A DNA stretch of 64,000 nt from Brenneria nigrifluens DSM 30175 = ATCC 13028 (GCF_005484965.1 NZ_CP034036.1:1860001-1924000), one strand, 5' to 3'. Counted from the stretch's first letter, positions 18,578 through 27,477 are shown. The notes: a model not told the origin generated them from the sequence alone. Numbers and translations: made by a program.

Positions 18578-18670
18578 ATGAACAGAAGAGAACTGTTAAT
18601 TAAAGCGGCAGTTGTTGCATCTTGTATTAAGGCATTGCCCCTGCGTGCGGAAGAGAATAAAGCGAGCTAA
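18578..18670 (+). pseudogene. Orphan Tat-like leader peptide, 30 codons
   Basis: The reading frame starts ATGAACAGAAGAGAA and encodes MNRRELLIKAAVVAS, then CIKALPLRAEENKAS, then stop. The first 25 residues look like a twin-arginine signal peptide: an RR motif, a hydrophobic core and an A-x-A-like end at LRA. A purine-rich AGGACGA lies upstream. No mature domain follows. It is either the remnant of a Tat-exported enzyme once in the bgl operon or a tiny leader; it could also be chance. Confidence 0.4.
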
Positions 18671-18916
18671 TAGTTATTGCCATGCCTGGAGTTGTACGCC
18701 GAGTTATTTTATTCGTAACCGTTTTACCGCATAGGGAAAATAACAATAAATAACCATCTCTGCGAGCTATTTTTAACGTTATAAGGGAACTTTGCCATAA
18801 AAAATAGTCAGTGCAGCTGCATCGACGCCATTTTATAAAAAATGAAGATGATGACTCCGTTCATCAGGAATTTTCTTGTCTCTCATTCAACCATGTATTG
18901 TACTTGGAATAATATT

Positions 18917-20545
18917 ATGCATAAGAAAAATACTCTGAAGCTGATTGTATTATTAATATCTTCAGCGCTTGTATCCAATAGTGCTATTGGCGCCAGATTG
19001 ACGGTCGAAGAAAGACTGGAGTTATTGGAAAAAGAATTGGCGGAGAATAAACAGGCGTTGCAATCGACAAGAAAAGAGTTACAGGAATATAAAACCCTTG
19101 TCGATAAGCAGCAAACGCTCATCGCGGCCAATAGCGCCGGCCTGACGGGCAAAGAGCGTATTGCCGTACCGGTAAGCGCCACAGCGGGAGAAACGGCGCA
19201 GGGCGCATCCGTCACGGCGGGCGCGTCGACCACCGGCGCCGCGCGGCAGCAGGAGCTGACGCTGGATGAGATAAGTAAATACGTTAAAGACGATATCGGC
19301 TTCAGCTATCGCGGCTATTTCCGTTCCGGTTGGAGCACCGGAACGCGTGGCGCGCCGAAGTCCTACGCCATTGGTTCCGTGGGGCGCTTTGGCAATGAAA
19401 ATGGCGCCTGGTTCGATCTGGAACTGGCGCAAAAAGTGTACGATCGCGATGGTAAGATGGCGAAGGCCGTGGTGATGCTGGACGGTAACGTCGGCTTGCA
19501 GTACAACGGCGGATGGTTCGACAGCAGTACGGAAAACGTGCTCGCTTTTTCAGATATCTATCTGACCACCAAAGGATTCCTGCCCTTTGCGCCGGAAGCC
19601 GATTTCTGGGTGGGGAAACATAATTTGCCGGTCTATGAGATTCAGATGCTGGATTGGAAGAGCCACCGCACCAACTCCGGTTCCGGTATCGGCATTGAGA
19701 ACTGGCAGCTCGGCCCCGGCAAGCTGAATGTGTCGCTGACCCGGCAGGATCTGAACGCCCACGCGGTGGATTACGACGCCTCGGGCAATAGCCAGCAAGT
19801 GAATACCAACGGCATCGATCTGCGCTATAAAGAGATCCCGCTGTGGGAAAACGCGACGCTGGAGGTGTTCGGCAGATATGTAATGGCGAACCGCAACGAC
19901 ACCAACCGCAAGAATGAAGACGACGGCAGCTATTACAGCGTGAAGGACGCCTGGCACGCCGGGGCCATTCTGCGGCAAAATTTCGCCGGCGGCGGGTTCA
20001 ATGAGTACACCTTGCAGGCGGCCGATAATTCCATCGCCAGCGGTTTTGCCCTGATTTCCGATTCGAATCCTTCTTACGGCTATGGCGACGACTACTACGG
20101 CGAACACTCCTATGGCAAGGCATACCGCCTGATTTCCCAGGGGGAAATATATTTGCGTCCCGATATCATCATGGCTAATGCCCTGGTCTATGCCTGGGGC
20201 AGCGATATCTACAGCTACGATACCGGCGCCCATAGCGATTTCGAAAGCGCACGCGCGGTTATTCGTCCGGCCTATATTTGGGATAATAACAATCAGACCG
20301 GCGTGGAACTGGGCTGGTTCGATCAGAAAAACCGCGCCGGCGGCGTGGAATACCATGAGTCCGGTTACAAAACCACGCTGTTCCATACCTTTAAGGTGGA
20401 CACCAGCCTGCTGACCTCGCGTCCTGAAATTCGCTTCTATGGCACCTATCTGAAGGCGCTGGATAATGAAATCAGCCAGTTCCAGTTTGCCGATGCCAAG
20501 AGCGATCAGTTTACCGTCGGGGTACAGGCGGAAGTTTGGTGGTAA
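18917..20545 (+). CDS. bglH: BglH-type carbohydrate porin (LamB/ScrY family)
   Basis: The product is a trimeric outer-membrane sugar porin. Of 542 residues (E. coli BglH 538), the signal peptide covers 1-25 (SNSAIGA|RLTV), a ScrY-like coiled coil (VEERLELLEKELAENK) about 27-65, then an Ala/Thr/Gly linker and the 18-strand LamB barrel starting near IGFSYRGYFRSGW and ending in aromatic EVWW. The frame is open back to 18842, but the ATG at 18917 gives the proper signal peptide. The 246 bases between the hairpin/leader region and this start are AT-rich and probably hold a promoter. Confidence 0.93.
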   Translation: MHKKNTLKLIVLLISSALVSNSAIGARLTVEERLELLEKELAENKQALQSTRKELQEYKTLVDKQQTLIAANSAGLTGKERIAVPVSATAGETAQGASVTAGASTTGAARQQELTLDEISKYVKDDIGFSYRGYFRSGWSTGTRGAPKSYAIGSVGRFGNENGAWFDLELAQKVYDRDGKMAKAVVMLDGNVGLQYNGGWFDSSTENVLAFSDIYLTTKGFLPFAPEADFWVGKHNLPVYEIQMLDWKSHRTNSGSGIGIENWQLGPGKLNVSLTRQDLNAHAVDYDASGNSQQVNTNGIDLRYKEIPLWENATLEVFGRYVMANRNDTNRKNEDDGSYYSVKDAWHAGAILRQNFAGGGFNEYTLQAADNSIASGFALISDSNPSYGYGDDYYGEHSYGKAYRLISQGEIYLRPDIIMANALVYAWGSDIYSYDTGAHSDFESARAVIRPAYIWDNNNQTGVELGWFDQKNRAGGVEYHESGYKTTLFHTFKVDTSLLTSRPEIRFYGTYLKALDNEISQFQFADAKSDQFTVGVQAEVWW

Positions 20546-20616
20546 GCAATGTATTTTATGGCGGGCGTTCGTTCTGCCCGCTACCCACCTAAATATTTTA
20601 TTTTGAGTATAACCCT

Positions 20617-21630
20617 ATGTCTATTAAACGGTATTTTCCTCAAATGGTCAGGATCGGCGTGGCGCTGCTGGCATGCTGTTCCTTTATTGCTGCGGCTCAG
20701 TGTCAGCCTTTCGAGGTTGTGCAACATAAACAGATTCGCGTCGTCATCAGCGCCGATGCCAAAAACGAAGCGGATGATGATTTTGCGGTGGCGCATGCGG
20801 TATTGACGCCGACGATGAAGGTTAAGGGGCTTATCGCCGCGCATTATGCCCGTACCGCACCGATGATGAAGCGCGATGGCGAAAACAGCATGATGGAGAG
20901 CTACAACGAGTTGCAGCGTTTGATGAAGGTGATGGGAAAAGCGGATGTGCCCATCTATCGGGGCGCAAAGCGGGAACTGGCTGAAGGCGACAAACAGACG
21001 GAGCTGAGCGAAGGCGCGCAAGCGTTGATTCGAGAAGCACTGAAAGAGGATAGTAACCCGCTGTTTGTTCTGGTGATGGGGCCTATCACCGATATCGCCG
21101 CCGCGTTGCGGGCCGAACCGCGCATTGCTTCCAGAATGACGGTGGTGTGGATCGGCGGCATGCCTTACCCGCAAGGCGGATGGGAATACAATATGTTCAA
21201 CGATCCTGTCGCCGCGAATGAGGTCTTTAAGTCGCAGGTTGCGCTGTGGCAAGTGCCGCACAATGTCTATATGTCGGTCCGAGTCTCGCTGGCGGAACTG
21301 GCCGCAAGAGTCAAACCGCAAGGTGAAACAGGAGAATATCTGTGGCGGCAACTGATTGATTTCAACAAGATGATTTCCGCCGTTATGAAAGATGTGCCCT
21401 GGCCGAAAAGCGAGGTGTGGGTATTGGGGGATAATCCGTCCGTCTCTCTGCTGCTCGACGAGCATGAATACAACTATACCCTGCGCGATGCGCCGCTGCT
21501 GAATGACGATCTCACCTATGCTCCGCAGCCCGGCGCGCGCCAGATTCGCGTATATAACGCCGTTGATGCCCGTTTCACGCTGGAAGATTTCTACGCCAAG
21601 CTGGCGCTAACCTGCGGGGATAAAAAATGA
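20617..21630 (+). CDS. Secreted nucleoside-hydrolase-like protein
   Basis: This is a 337-residue protein with a Sec signal peptide (about 1-29) followed by an inosine/uridine-preferring nucleoside hydrolase fold. The N-terminal calcium-binding motif is a variant, SADAKNEADDDFAV (Asp47, Asp53-55), instead of DTDPGxDD. Later segments VLVMGPITDIAAAL and WIGGMPYPQGGWEYNMFNDPVAA match the family, with N and D near the ribose site. It follows bglH by 71 bases and may share its transcript. The role in a beta-glucoside locus is unclear; hydrolysis of a periplasmic N- or O-riboside/glycoside is inferred. Confidence 0.8.
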   Translation: MSIKRYFPQMVRIGVALLACCSFIAAAQCQPFEVVQHKQIRVVISADAKNEADDDFAVAHAVLTPTMKVKGLIAAHYARTAPMMKRDGENSMMESYNELQRLMKVMGKADVPIYRGAKRELAEGDKQTELSEGAQALIREALKEDSNPLFVLVMGPITDIAAALRAEPRIASRMTVVWIGGMPYPQGGWEYNMFNDPVAANEVFKSQVALWQVPHNVYMSVRVSLAELAARVKPQGETGEYLWRQLIDFNKMISAVMKDVPWPKSEVWVLGDNPSVSLLLDEHEYNYTLRDAPLLNDDLTYAPQPGARQIRVYNAVDARFTLEDFYAKLALTCGDKK

Positions 21631-21680
21631 GCAAGTCTTTTCACACAGCGCTGAAGTACGGCAATGTGAGGAGCATACGA

Positions 21681-22418
21681 TTATTTTGCCATCTCCGACC
21701 GCCTGAGCTGTAGCACCACGGAAAAACGTTCTTCCGGATGCACCGTCACCGAAATGACAAATGCCCGTCCCGTAACGTCCAGATAATGCCGCACGATCTT
21801 CAGCGCGGCGGCGCCGGTTTTCAGCCGCAGCGCTTTCGCCATCGCGCCATTCGTCACGGTGCAGGCGCGGATCTCCTGCCGGACTCCCGCCACGCGTCGC
21901 CCAAAACGGCTTTCGATCAGGGAGCAGACCAGCGTGCCCGGCTGCCGGTGCACATCCGCCACGATTTCCGCATAATCCGGCTCGATATAGATATCGCTCC
22001 AGCCGATCGGCAGACGTCCGCTTTCCTGTAGCCGCAGGCCCGAAATGCGCAGCCACAGACTATCCGGGGAGCAGGATAGCTCTCTGGCCAGTTCGCCCGT
22101 CACTTGAACAGGGCCGATGTTCTGGACTGCGCGGATATGTTCCTTACCGAATTGGATCAGCTCATCAAGCGACGCCAGCGTCGGTTGAAAATCGTTGCGT
22201 ACCTGAGTGGCGGTAACCCGTGTGCCGACATTTTTCCGGCGCGTAACCAAGCCGAGCTGTTGCAGCTCATTAAGGGCGGCACGCACGGTGTGACGGCTGG
22301 TGCCATAGAGTTCGCACAGCTGGAGCTCGGTAGGTAACAGCGAACCCAGCGGAAAACATCCCTGCGTAATACCTTCCATTAACTGGCGCGCCAGTTGGGT
22401 GTAGTTGAGCTTGCCCAT
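21681..22418 (-). CDS. GntR/HutC-family transcriptional regulator
   Basis: The 245-residue protein has an N-terminal winged helix (about 5-70, LPTELQLCELYGTSRHTVRAAL and the wing motif TRRKNVGTRV) and a C-terminal UTRA effector domain (about 90-240). It is divergent from the symporter gene at 22651 and convergent with the nucleoside-hydrolase-like gene. It probably controls the divergent symporter; the effector is unknown. Confidence 0.88.
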   Translation of the reverse strand: MGKLNYTQLARQLMEGITQGCFPLGSLLPTELQLCELYGTSRHTVRAALNELQQLGLVTRRKNVGTRVTATQVRNDFQPTLASLDELIQFGKEHIRAVQNIGPVQVTGELARELSCSPDSLWLRISGLRLQESGRLPIGWSDIYIEPDYAEIVADVHRQPGTLVCSLIESRFGRRVAGVRQEIRACTVTNGAMAKALRLKTGAAALKIVRHYLDVTGRAFVISVTVHPEERFSVVLQLRRSEMAK

Positions 22419-22531
22419 TTTTATAACCGTTAAGCCATTTAAAATAATTATAAAACTAAGTGAATACGCGGTGCGTCACAGAATGTGAAAACGACTACTG
22501 TTCCGTAACAAAGAAACACATTATTTTCAAA

Positions 22532-22567
22532 ATGTACGAACATATTTATACAAACAAGTTCGGACAT
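22532..22567. promoter_or_regulatory. Inverted repeat, candidate GntR operator
   Basis: ATGTACGAAC (22532-22541) and GTTCGGACAT (22558-22567) match as inverted repeats at 9 of 10 positions with a 16-base spacer. They lie in the divergent gap between the GntR gene and the symporter gene. Binding is inferred. Confidence 0.4.
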
Positions 22568-22650
22568 ATCGAGTGAGGGCTTCCGATGGTTCCGCATCTT
22601 AAGGTCCTCTGGTTACATCTTTTTTCTAAATCATGGGGGATACAAACGCA

Positions 22651-24021
22651 ATGAATACTTCCCATGTCACAACAGGCACAGCAAAACGGCCCCCCTGGTA
22701 TCGTCGTCTGGGAACCCAGGTTTTCATCTCACTCATTCTGGGGATTGTCGTCGGCTTTATTTTTCCGTCATTCGCCACGCAATTCAAGCTGTTGGGCGAT
22801 ATGTTTCTCAATCTGATCAAGGCCGGCGTCGCGCCGTTGGTCTTCCTGACCATCGTTCACGGCATCGCCTCCGCGGGCGACGCCCGCAGCGCCGGGCGGG
22901 TAGGCTGGCGCGCTTTCGTCTACTTCGAAGTGGTATCGACCTTCGCCCTGCTCCTGGGGCTGATGGCGGGTAATGTCATCAAGATCGGCAGCGGCATGTC
23001 GCCGCCGGAAAACGGCGCCCCCGCGCTGGATATCCAGGCCGCGACCACGCCCGGTTTTGGCGAATTTTTGCTGCATATCGTGCCTGACAATTTCATCGGC
23101 GCCTTTGCTAAAGGGGAACTGCTACAGGTGGTGGTACTGGCGGTGATGGTGGGTATCGGCATCCTCGCCATCCCGGCCGAGCGCCGTAAGCGGGTCAACG
23201 ACAGCCTGGATATGATCTCCGAAGTGCTGTTCGCGTTTATTAATCTGGTGATGAAACTCGCGCCGCTGGGCACCTTCGGCGCGGTGGCCTACTCGGTGGG
23301 GAGCAATGGTTCCTCCGTATTACTGGCCCTGGCGGAACTGGTGCTGGTGTTTTACGCGGTGATTGCGCTCTTCGTTATCCTCGGCATGGGGCTGATCGCC
23401 CGGCTGGCGGGGTTTAGTCTCTGGCGCTTCCTGCGCTATATCAAAGATGAGCTTATCATCGTCCTCGGCACAGCTTCCTCCGAAAGCGTTTTGCCGCGCA
23501 TGCTGATCAAGCTCGAACGCCTGGGGTGCGCCAAGCAGACCGTGGGGCTGGTGCTGCCGACAGGTTATGCCTTTAACCTTGACGGCACATCCATCTTTAT
23601 GTCCATGGGCGTGATGTTTATTTCCCATGCCTACGGCATTCCGCTGTCGCTGGAAACCCAGATCGGCATCTTGCTGCTGATGCTGCTGACCTCCAAAGGG
23701 GCCGCGACGGTGTCCGGCGGCTCGTTCGTGGTATTTGCCGCCACCGTGACATCGACCGGCATCCTGCCCGTTGAGGGTCTGGCGCTGATTTTCGGCGTCT
23801 ACCGCTTTATGTCGATGGCGATCGCCACCTGCAACACCGTCGGCAACGGCGTGGCTACCGTGGTGGTCGCCAAATGGTCCGACACTTTCGACGCCAGGCA
23901 GGCCGAACGGCATCTCTACCCGGAGCTTTACCCGGAAACGGCGCAGGAAGATGAAGCGTTGGATAATGGCGAAATGCTGCCCGAACATCAGGAGTCAGAG
24001 CAGATGTCGCCGCGGCCATGA
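22651..24021 (+). CDS. Dicarboxylate/amino acid:cation symporter (DctA/GltP family)
   Basis: This inner-membrane secondary carrier of the DAACS family has 456 residues and about eight membrane helices plus re-entrant loops. Family hallmarks are GTASSESVLPRM (the serine-rich re-entrant loop) and FNLDGTSIFMS (the NLDGT substrate/cation site). The acidic C-terminal tail is long. The ATG at 22651 is preferred over 22633 because GGGGGA lies ten bases upstream. Substrate cannot be set; C4-dicarboxylates, aspartate or glutamate are family norms. Confidence 0.88.
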   Translation: MNTSHVTTGTAKRPPWYRRLGTQVFISLILGIVVGFIFPSFATQFKLLGDMFLNLIKAGVAPLVFLTIVHGIASAGDARSAGRVGWRAFVYFEVVSTFALLLGLMAGNVIKIGSGMSPPENGAPALDIQAATTPGFGEFLLHIVPDNFIGAFAKGELLQVVVLAVMVGIGILAIPAERRKRVNDSLDMISEVLFAFINLVMKLAPLGTFGAVAYSVGSNGSSVLLALAELVLVFYAVIALFVILGMGLIARLAGFSLWRFLRYIKDELIIVLGTASSESVLPRMLIKLERLGCAKQTVGLVLPTGYAFNLDGTSIFMSMGVMFISHAYGIPLSLETQIGILLLMLLTSKGAATVSGGSFVVFAATVTSTGILPVEGLALIFGVYRFMSMAIATCNTVGNGVATVVVAKWSDTFDARQAERHLYPELYPETAQEDEALDNGEMLPEHQESEQMSPRP

Positions 24022-24050
24022 ACGCCATCTAAAAAACTTCATTATCAATC

Positions 24051-24080
24051 TATTGGGACAAGTTCTAAGCTTTCCCAATA
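24051..24080. other. Perfect inverted repeat before the SsuD-like gene
   Basis: TATTGGGA (24051-24058) and TCCCAATA (24073-24080) form an 8-bp repeat with a 14-base spacer. It may be the end of the symporter transcript or an operator for the organosulfur operon that starts at 24153. Confidence 0.4.
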
Positions 24081-24152
24081 TGCGCATTTCCTCTCATACC
24101 GCCCATTTGTTAATAGTGTGTGTCTTTTAGTTTAATGATATTTGGAGACGGC

Positions 24153-25283
24153 ATGGAAATATACTGGTACCTCACGGCGCCGGACGGTCCGCAGCCGTGG
24201 ACCGCCTCGGGCAGTCGTCAGGTTAACTACGCTTACTTTCAGCAGATCGCCCGCGCCGTCGATCATCTGGGGTTTACCGGCGCGTTGCTCGCCACCGGCG
24301 CACACGACCCCTGGATTCTGGGCGCTGCGCTGATCCCCTACACCGAACGGATGAAGTTTCTTATCGCCATTCAGCCGGGTTTAATTTCACCGACGCTGTT
24401 GGCCAAGATGGCCGTCACTTTCAACCAGTTTTCCAAAGGCCGAGTGTTGCTGAATGTGGTGAGCGGGGATAAAAACACGCTCGGCGCCTACGGGCTGCAT
24501 CTCGATCATGACGCGCGCTACGACCTGAGCGATGAATTTCTTCAGGTGCTGCGTCCGCTGCTGGCCGGGGAAAGCGTCACCTTCGAGGGGCGGCATCTGC
24601 ATATCGATAACGCCCGACTTGCCTTGACCAATGGCGGCTACTCGCCGCCGCCGCTGTGGTTCGGCGGCTCGTCGGAAGCGGCGCAGGAAGTGGCGGCGAA
24701 GCACATCGATACCTATCTGTCGTGGGGCGAAACGCCGCCGCAGGCGGCGGAGAAAATCGCTCAGGTCAAGGCGCGCGCTGAAAAACACGGACGTCGCTTG
24801 CGGTTTGGCATCCGCCTTTACGTTATTGTGCGCGAAACCGATGAACTTGCCTGGCAGGCCGTCGACGCGCTCTATGCCACTATGGACGAGCAGGCTATCG
24901 AGGCGAGGCAACGGCTCGCCGGCGGCTCCGACTCCGTCGGTCAGTCGCGCATGAGCGCATTGCACAACGACCGAAAACCCGACGACCCGCGCGAGCTGGA
25001 GATTTATAGCGGCCTGTGGGCCGGCATCGGCCTGGTGCGACCGGGGCCGGGTACCGCCATCGTCGGCAGTCCGGAAACCGTCGAACGCACGCTGCGCGCC
25101 TATCAGGAAGCGGGCGTCGATGTGTTTATTCTCTCGGGTTTTCCCCTGTTGGAAGAAGCCTATCGTTTCAGCGAATTGGTGTTGCCGCGCCTGGCGCTCG
25201 CCCCGGCATCGGATAATGCCGATAACGCCTTCACCTGGGGCAATCTGTGGGATCGTCCGGTCGGCGCAGCGGGAAAGACATAA
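24153..25283 (+). CDS. SsuD-like flavin-dependent monooxygenase with altered active site
   Basis: The product is a luciferase-like (LLM) monooxygenase of 376 residues, close to SsuD in length and architecture (FGIRLYVIVRE, GLWAGIGLVRPGPGTA). SsuD-type enzymes use FMNH2 and O2 to release sulfite from alkanesulfonates. Key positions differ: the SsuD Cys54 region (SCEDAW) reads AHDPW, the SsuD His228 equivalent is Tyr223, and the tyrosine of SGYPHLEEA is Phe (SGFPLLEEA). The arginine of GLVR is kept. Substrate is therefore likely different. The ATG at 24153 has GGAGA before it. The stop overlaps the next start (TAATG), giving a three-gene operon with two SsuA-like genes. Confidence 0.88.
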   Translation: MEIYWYLTAPDGPQPWTASGSRQVNYAYFQQIARAVDHLGFTGALLATGAHDPWILGAALIPYTERMKFLIAIQPGLISPTLLAKMAVTFNQFSKGRVLLNVVSGDKNTLGAYGLHLDHDARYDLSDEFLQVLRPLLAGESVTFEGRHLHIDNARLALTNGGYSPPPLWFGGSSEAAQEVAAKHIDTYLSWGETPPQAAEKIAQVKARAEKHGRRLRFGIRLYVIVRETDELAWQAVDALYATMDEQAIEARQRLAGGSDSVGQSRMSALHNDRKPDDPRELEIYSGLWAGIGLVRPGPGTAIVGSPETVERTLRAYQEAGVDVFILSGFPLLEEAYRFSELVLPRLALAPASDNADNAFTWGNLWDRPVGAAGKT

Positions 25284-26137
25284 TGAAAATACGTCTTGGC
25301 AGCCATCCCAATAACTTATCGCTGTTTATCCTGCGTCACCGCGGCGTGATCGAACCGCTGGCGGCGGCACGCGGCTGGCAGGTGGAGTGGCTGGATTATC
25401 AGCAGGGCGCGCGCAGCGGCGAGTGGCTGGCCGCAGAGCGCGTCGATGTGGTCGGCACCGGCTCGACCCCGCCGATCACCGCGCAGACGGTGGGTCTGGC
25501 GGTGGCCTATCTCGCCAGTTCGCCGCCGCGCGACGCCAGTTGCGCATTGCTGGCGCGCGCGGGGCGGGATCTCTCCTCGCTGCGGGGTAGGCGACTGGCG
25601 GCGATGGTGGGCTCTTTTACCGATCACTTCCTTGCCCGCTTACTGAAAAAGCAGGGTTTGCTGCGCGATGACGTTCAGTTGCTGGACATTCAGGGCCAGT
25701 CGGCGCTGGATGCGCTGCTCGGCGGTGAAATCGATGGCTGGCTGGCGATTGATCCCTGGCTCACCCGCGCACGCGCCGCGCCCGGTATCGTGACGCTGGC
25801 GTCGGTGGGGGACGAGATCGTCAATCGCTCGGTGTTCTGGACGCGTCAGGAGTGGCTGAACCGCCACCCCGACGCCGCCGCCTGGGTGGTGCAAATACTG
25901 GGGGAAAACGATCTCTGGATTGGGCAGAATACTGACCTCGCCGCGCGCTTGCTGGCCCGGCATCTCAACCCCGCCATTCGGACGATGGAGTGGCGACAGA
26001 GTCTGGAGGCGCGTCCGTGGGGGATTACGCCCACTGACGACGGACTCATCGCCGAACAGCAGCGGCAGGCGGACGACCTTTTTGCGGTGGGATTCATTTC
26101 TTCCGCCTTAACGCTTTCACATCGGAGAACAGCATGA
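25283..26137 (+). CDS. SsuA-like binding-protein fold without a signal peptide
   Basis: The 284-residue protein belongs to the NMT1/SsuA-like superfamily (GSHPNNLSLFILRHRG at the start, VVGTGSTPPITAQ, GRRLAAMVGSFTDHFLARLLK, EIDGWLAIDPWLTRA, RSVFWTRQEWL). It begins directly with the first beta strand, so it has no Sec, Tat or lipoprotein signal and should stay in the cytoplasm. It overlaps the monooxygenase and the secreted SsuA-like gene by 1 and 4 bases. It could be a cytoplasmic enzyme (the desulfinase DszB has this fold) or a ligand-delivery or sensor protein. It lacks an N-terminal cysteine like that of DszB. Confidence 0.75.
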   Translation: MKIRLGSHPNNLSLFILRHRGVIEPLAAARGWQVEWLDYQQGARSGEWLAAERVDVVGTGSTPPITAQTVGLAVAYLASSPPRDASCALLARAGRDLSSLRGRRLAAMVGSFTDHFLARLLKKQGLLRDDVQLLDIQGQSALDALLGGEIDGWLAIDPWLTRARAAPGIVTLASVGDEIVNRSVFWTRQEWLNRHPDAAAWVVQILGENDLWIGQNTDLAARLLARHLNPAIRTMEWRQSLEARPWGITPTDDGLIAEQQRQADDLFAVGFISSALTLSHRRTA

Positions 26138-27084
26138 CATCCCGGATGACTCGCATAGCTCTTGGCGCGTTGCTGCTTTGCGCCGGCGCGGCCCACGCCG
26201 CCGAAACCATCACGTTGCGCATCGGCTTCCTGCACGGCCCCACCGATCTGGCGCTGGCAAAGAAAAAAGGCACGCTGGAAAAAGCGCTGGCGGCCCATCA
26301 GGTCAAGGTGGTGTGGGCGGGGCCGTTCTCCGCCGCAGCGCCGGCCTATGAGGCGTTGAATGCCAGCTCTATCGACCTCACCACCGGCAGTTCCACGGCG
26401 TTTGTCACCGCAATCGCCGCCGGTTCGCCGTTGCGCTTCTTTGCCTACCAGGCGATGCCCGTCGACGGTGAAGGGATTGTGGTGAGAAACGCCAGCGACA
26501 TCCGTTCACTTAACGACCTGCGCGGTAAAAAAGTGGCGGTGAATAAAGGCGGCACCGGCGAATATCTGCTATCCCGGGCGCTAAGCCGCGCCGGCATTGC
26601 GGAAAATGAGGTGCAAAAATCCTATCTCAGCCCGTCGGACACGGGCAGCGCCTTTGTCGGCGGCCACGTTGATGCCTGGGCGGTCTGGGATCCCTTCCTC
26701 TCGCTGGCGCAACAGAGCTACGACGCCCGGCTGTTGAGCAACGGCAGGGAAGTGGGGTCGGAAAATGCCGCCGGTTACTTTGTCAGCGAGACATTTTACC
26801 GTGCCCATCCGCAGGTGCTGACGTGGATCTATGAAGTGTTGCAGCAGGAGAATGCCTGGGCCAAGGCCCATCCGCTGGAGGCGGGCAAAATCTGGGCAGC
26901 GCAGATGGGACAGTTGGGAGAGGGGCTGGCGGCCCAGCTCGGCCGCGTCAACACCGTGCCGGTCACGCCGGTGGATGACGACGCCATCTCCCACATCGAG
27001 CATATCGCCGACTGGTATCTGCAACAGGGTCTTATCGCGCAGCGGCCGGATATTCGGCAGCACGTCGTCACGCTCGCGCCCTGA
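26134..27084 (+). CDS. Periplasmic aliphatic-sulfonate-type binding protein (SsuA family)
   Basis: The 316-residue protein has a clear Sec signal peptide (about 1-22, CAGAAHA|AETI) and an SsuA-type fold: LRIGFLHGPTDLALAKKKG, IDLTTGSSTAFVTAIAAG, LRGKKVAVNKGGTGEYLL, GHVDAWAVWDPF. It should capture an organosulfur anion for an ABC importer. No permease or ATPase follows on this strand. The convergent ABC genes beyond the tRNA (27763-29527) are the obvious partners. The start overlaps the previous stop (ATGA). Confidence 0.88.
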   Translation: MTSRMTRIALGALLLCAGAAHAAETITLRIGFLHGPTDLALAKKKGTLEKALAAHQVKVVWAGPFSAAAPAYEALNASSIDLTTGSSTAFVTAIAAGSPLRFFAYQAMPVDGEGIVVRNASDIRSLNDLRGKKVAVNKGGTGEYLLSRALSRAGIAENEVQKSYLSPSDTGSAFVGGHVDAWAVWDPFLSLAQQSYDARLLSNGREVGSENAAGYFVSETFYRAHPQVLTWIYEVLQQENAWAKAHPLEAGKIWAAQMGQLGEGLAAQLGRVNTVPVTPVDDDAISHIEHIADWYLQQGLIAQRPDIRQHVVTLAP

Positions 27085-27477
27085 GGATCTCACGGCGGCG
27101 CGCTCGCTGATAAAATCGATGCGGGCCGCCGGATGCGCGCCCAACATCCATTGTTTAATACTCCGGTCCAATCATTATTTGAGTCAACTGAGACTTTTGA
27201 GGTTATATCTCTCTTTTTTTACTAAACGCCGATCCCGGCAGGCGTTATTAGCGACAACCGGTAATCACCCTGGAGTTATCAAGTGATCTAATTGCTATTG
27301 GGCAGGAGACCCGGCCGGGGCGTAGATAGCCGTCGCTTTGCGGTGCTCGTACAGCGCTTGGGAGATATCAAAGATTTCCTGCACGTCGAGTCCTGACTCC
27401 GTCTCTTGGCGAGACCGAAAGAGAAAGGGACCTATTGATTAATAGCAATGCCGACGAACGTCTATGGAACATTGAAT
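27085..27477. other. Gene-poor stretch beside tRNA-Val
   Basis: No intact gene is seen. The minus strand has an open segment at 27295-27438 coding for 47 residues with no start codon, containing LDVQEIFDISQALYEHRK and ending PAGSPAQ; it looks like the C-terminus of a decayed gene that I cannot name. A T-rich run at 27205-27222 may stop transcription of the operon to its left. Confidence 0.3.

Noticed and set aside
25283..26137. Assignment as a DszB-type sulfinate desulfinase
   Set aside because: The fold is similar, but there is no cysteine in the N-terminal region where DszB has its catalytic Cys27.
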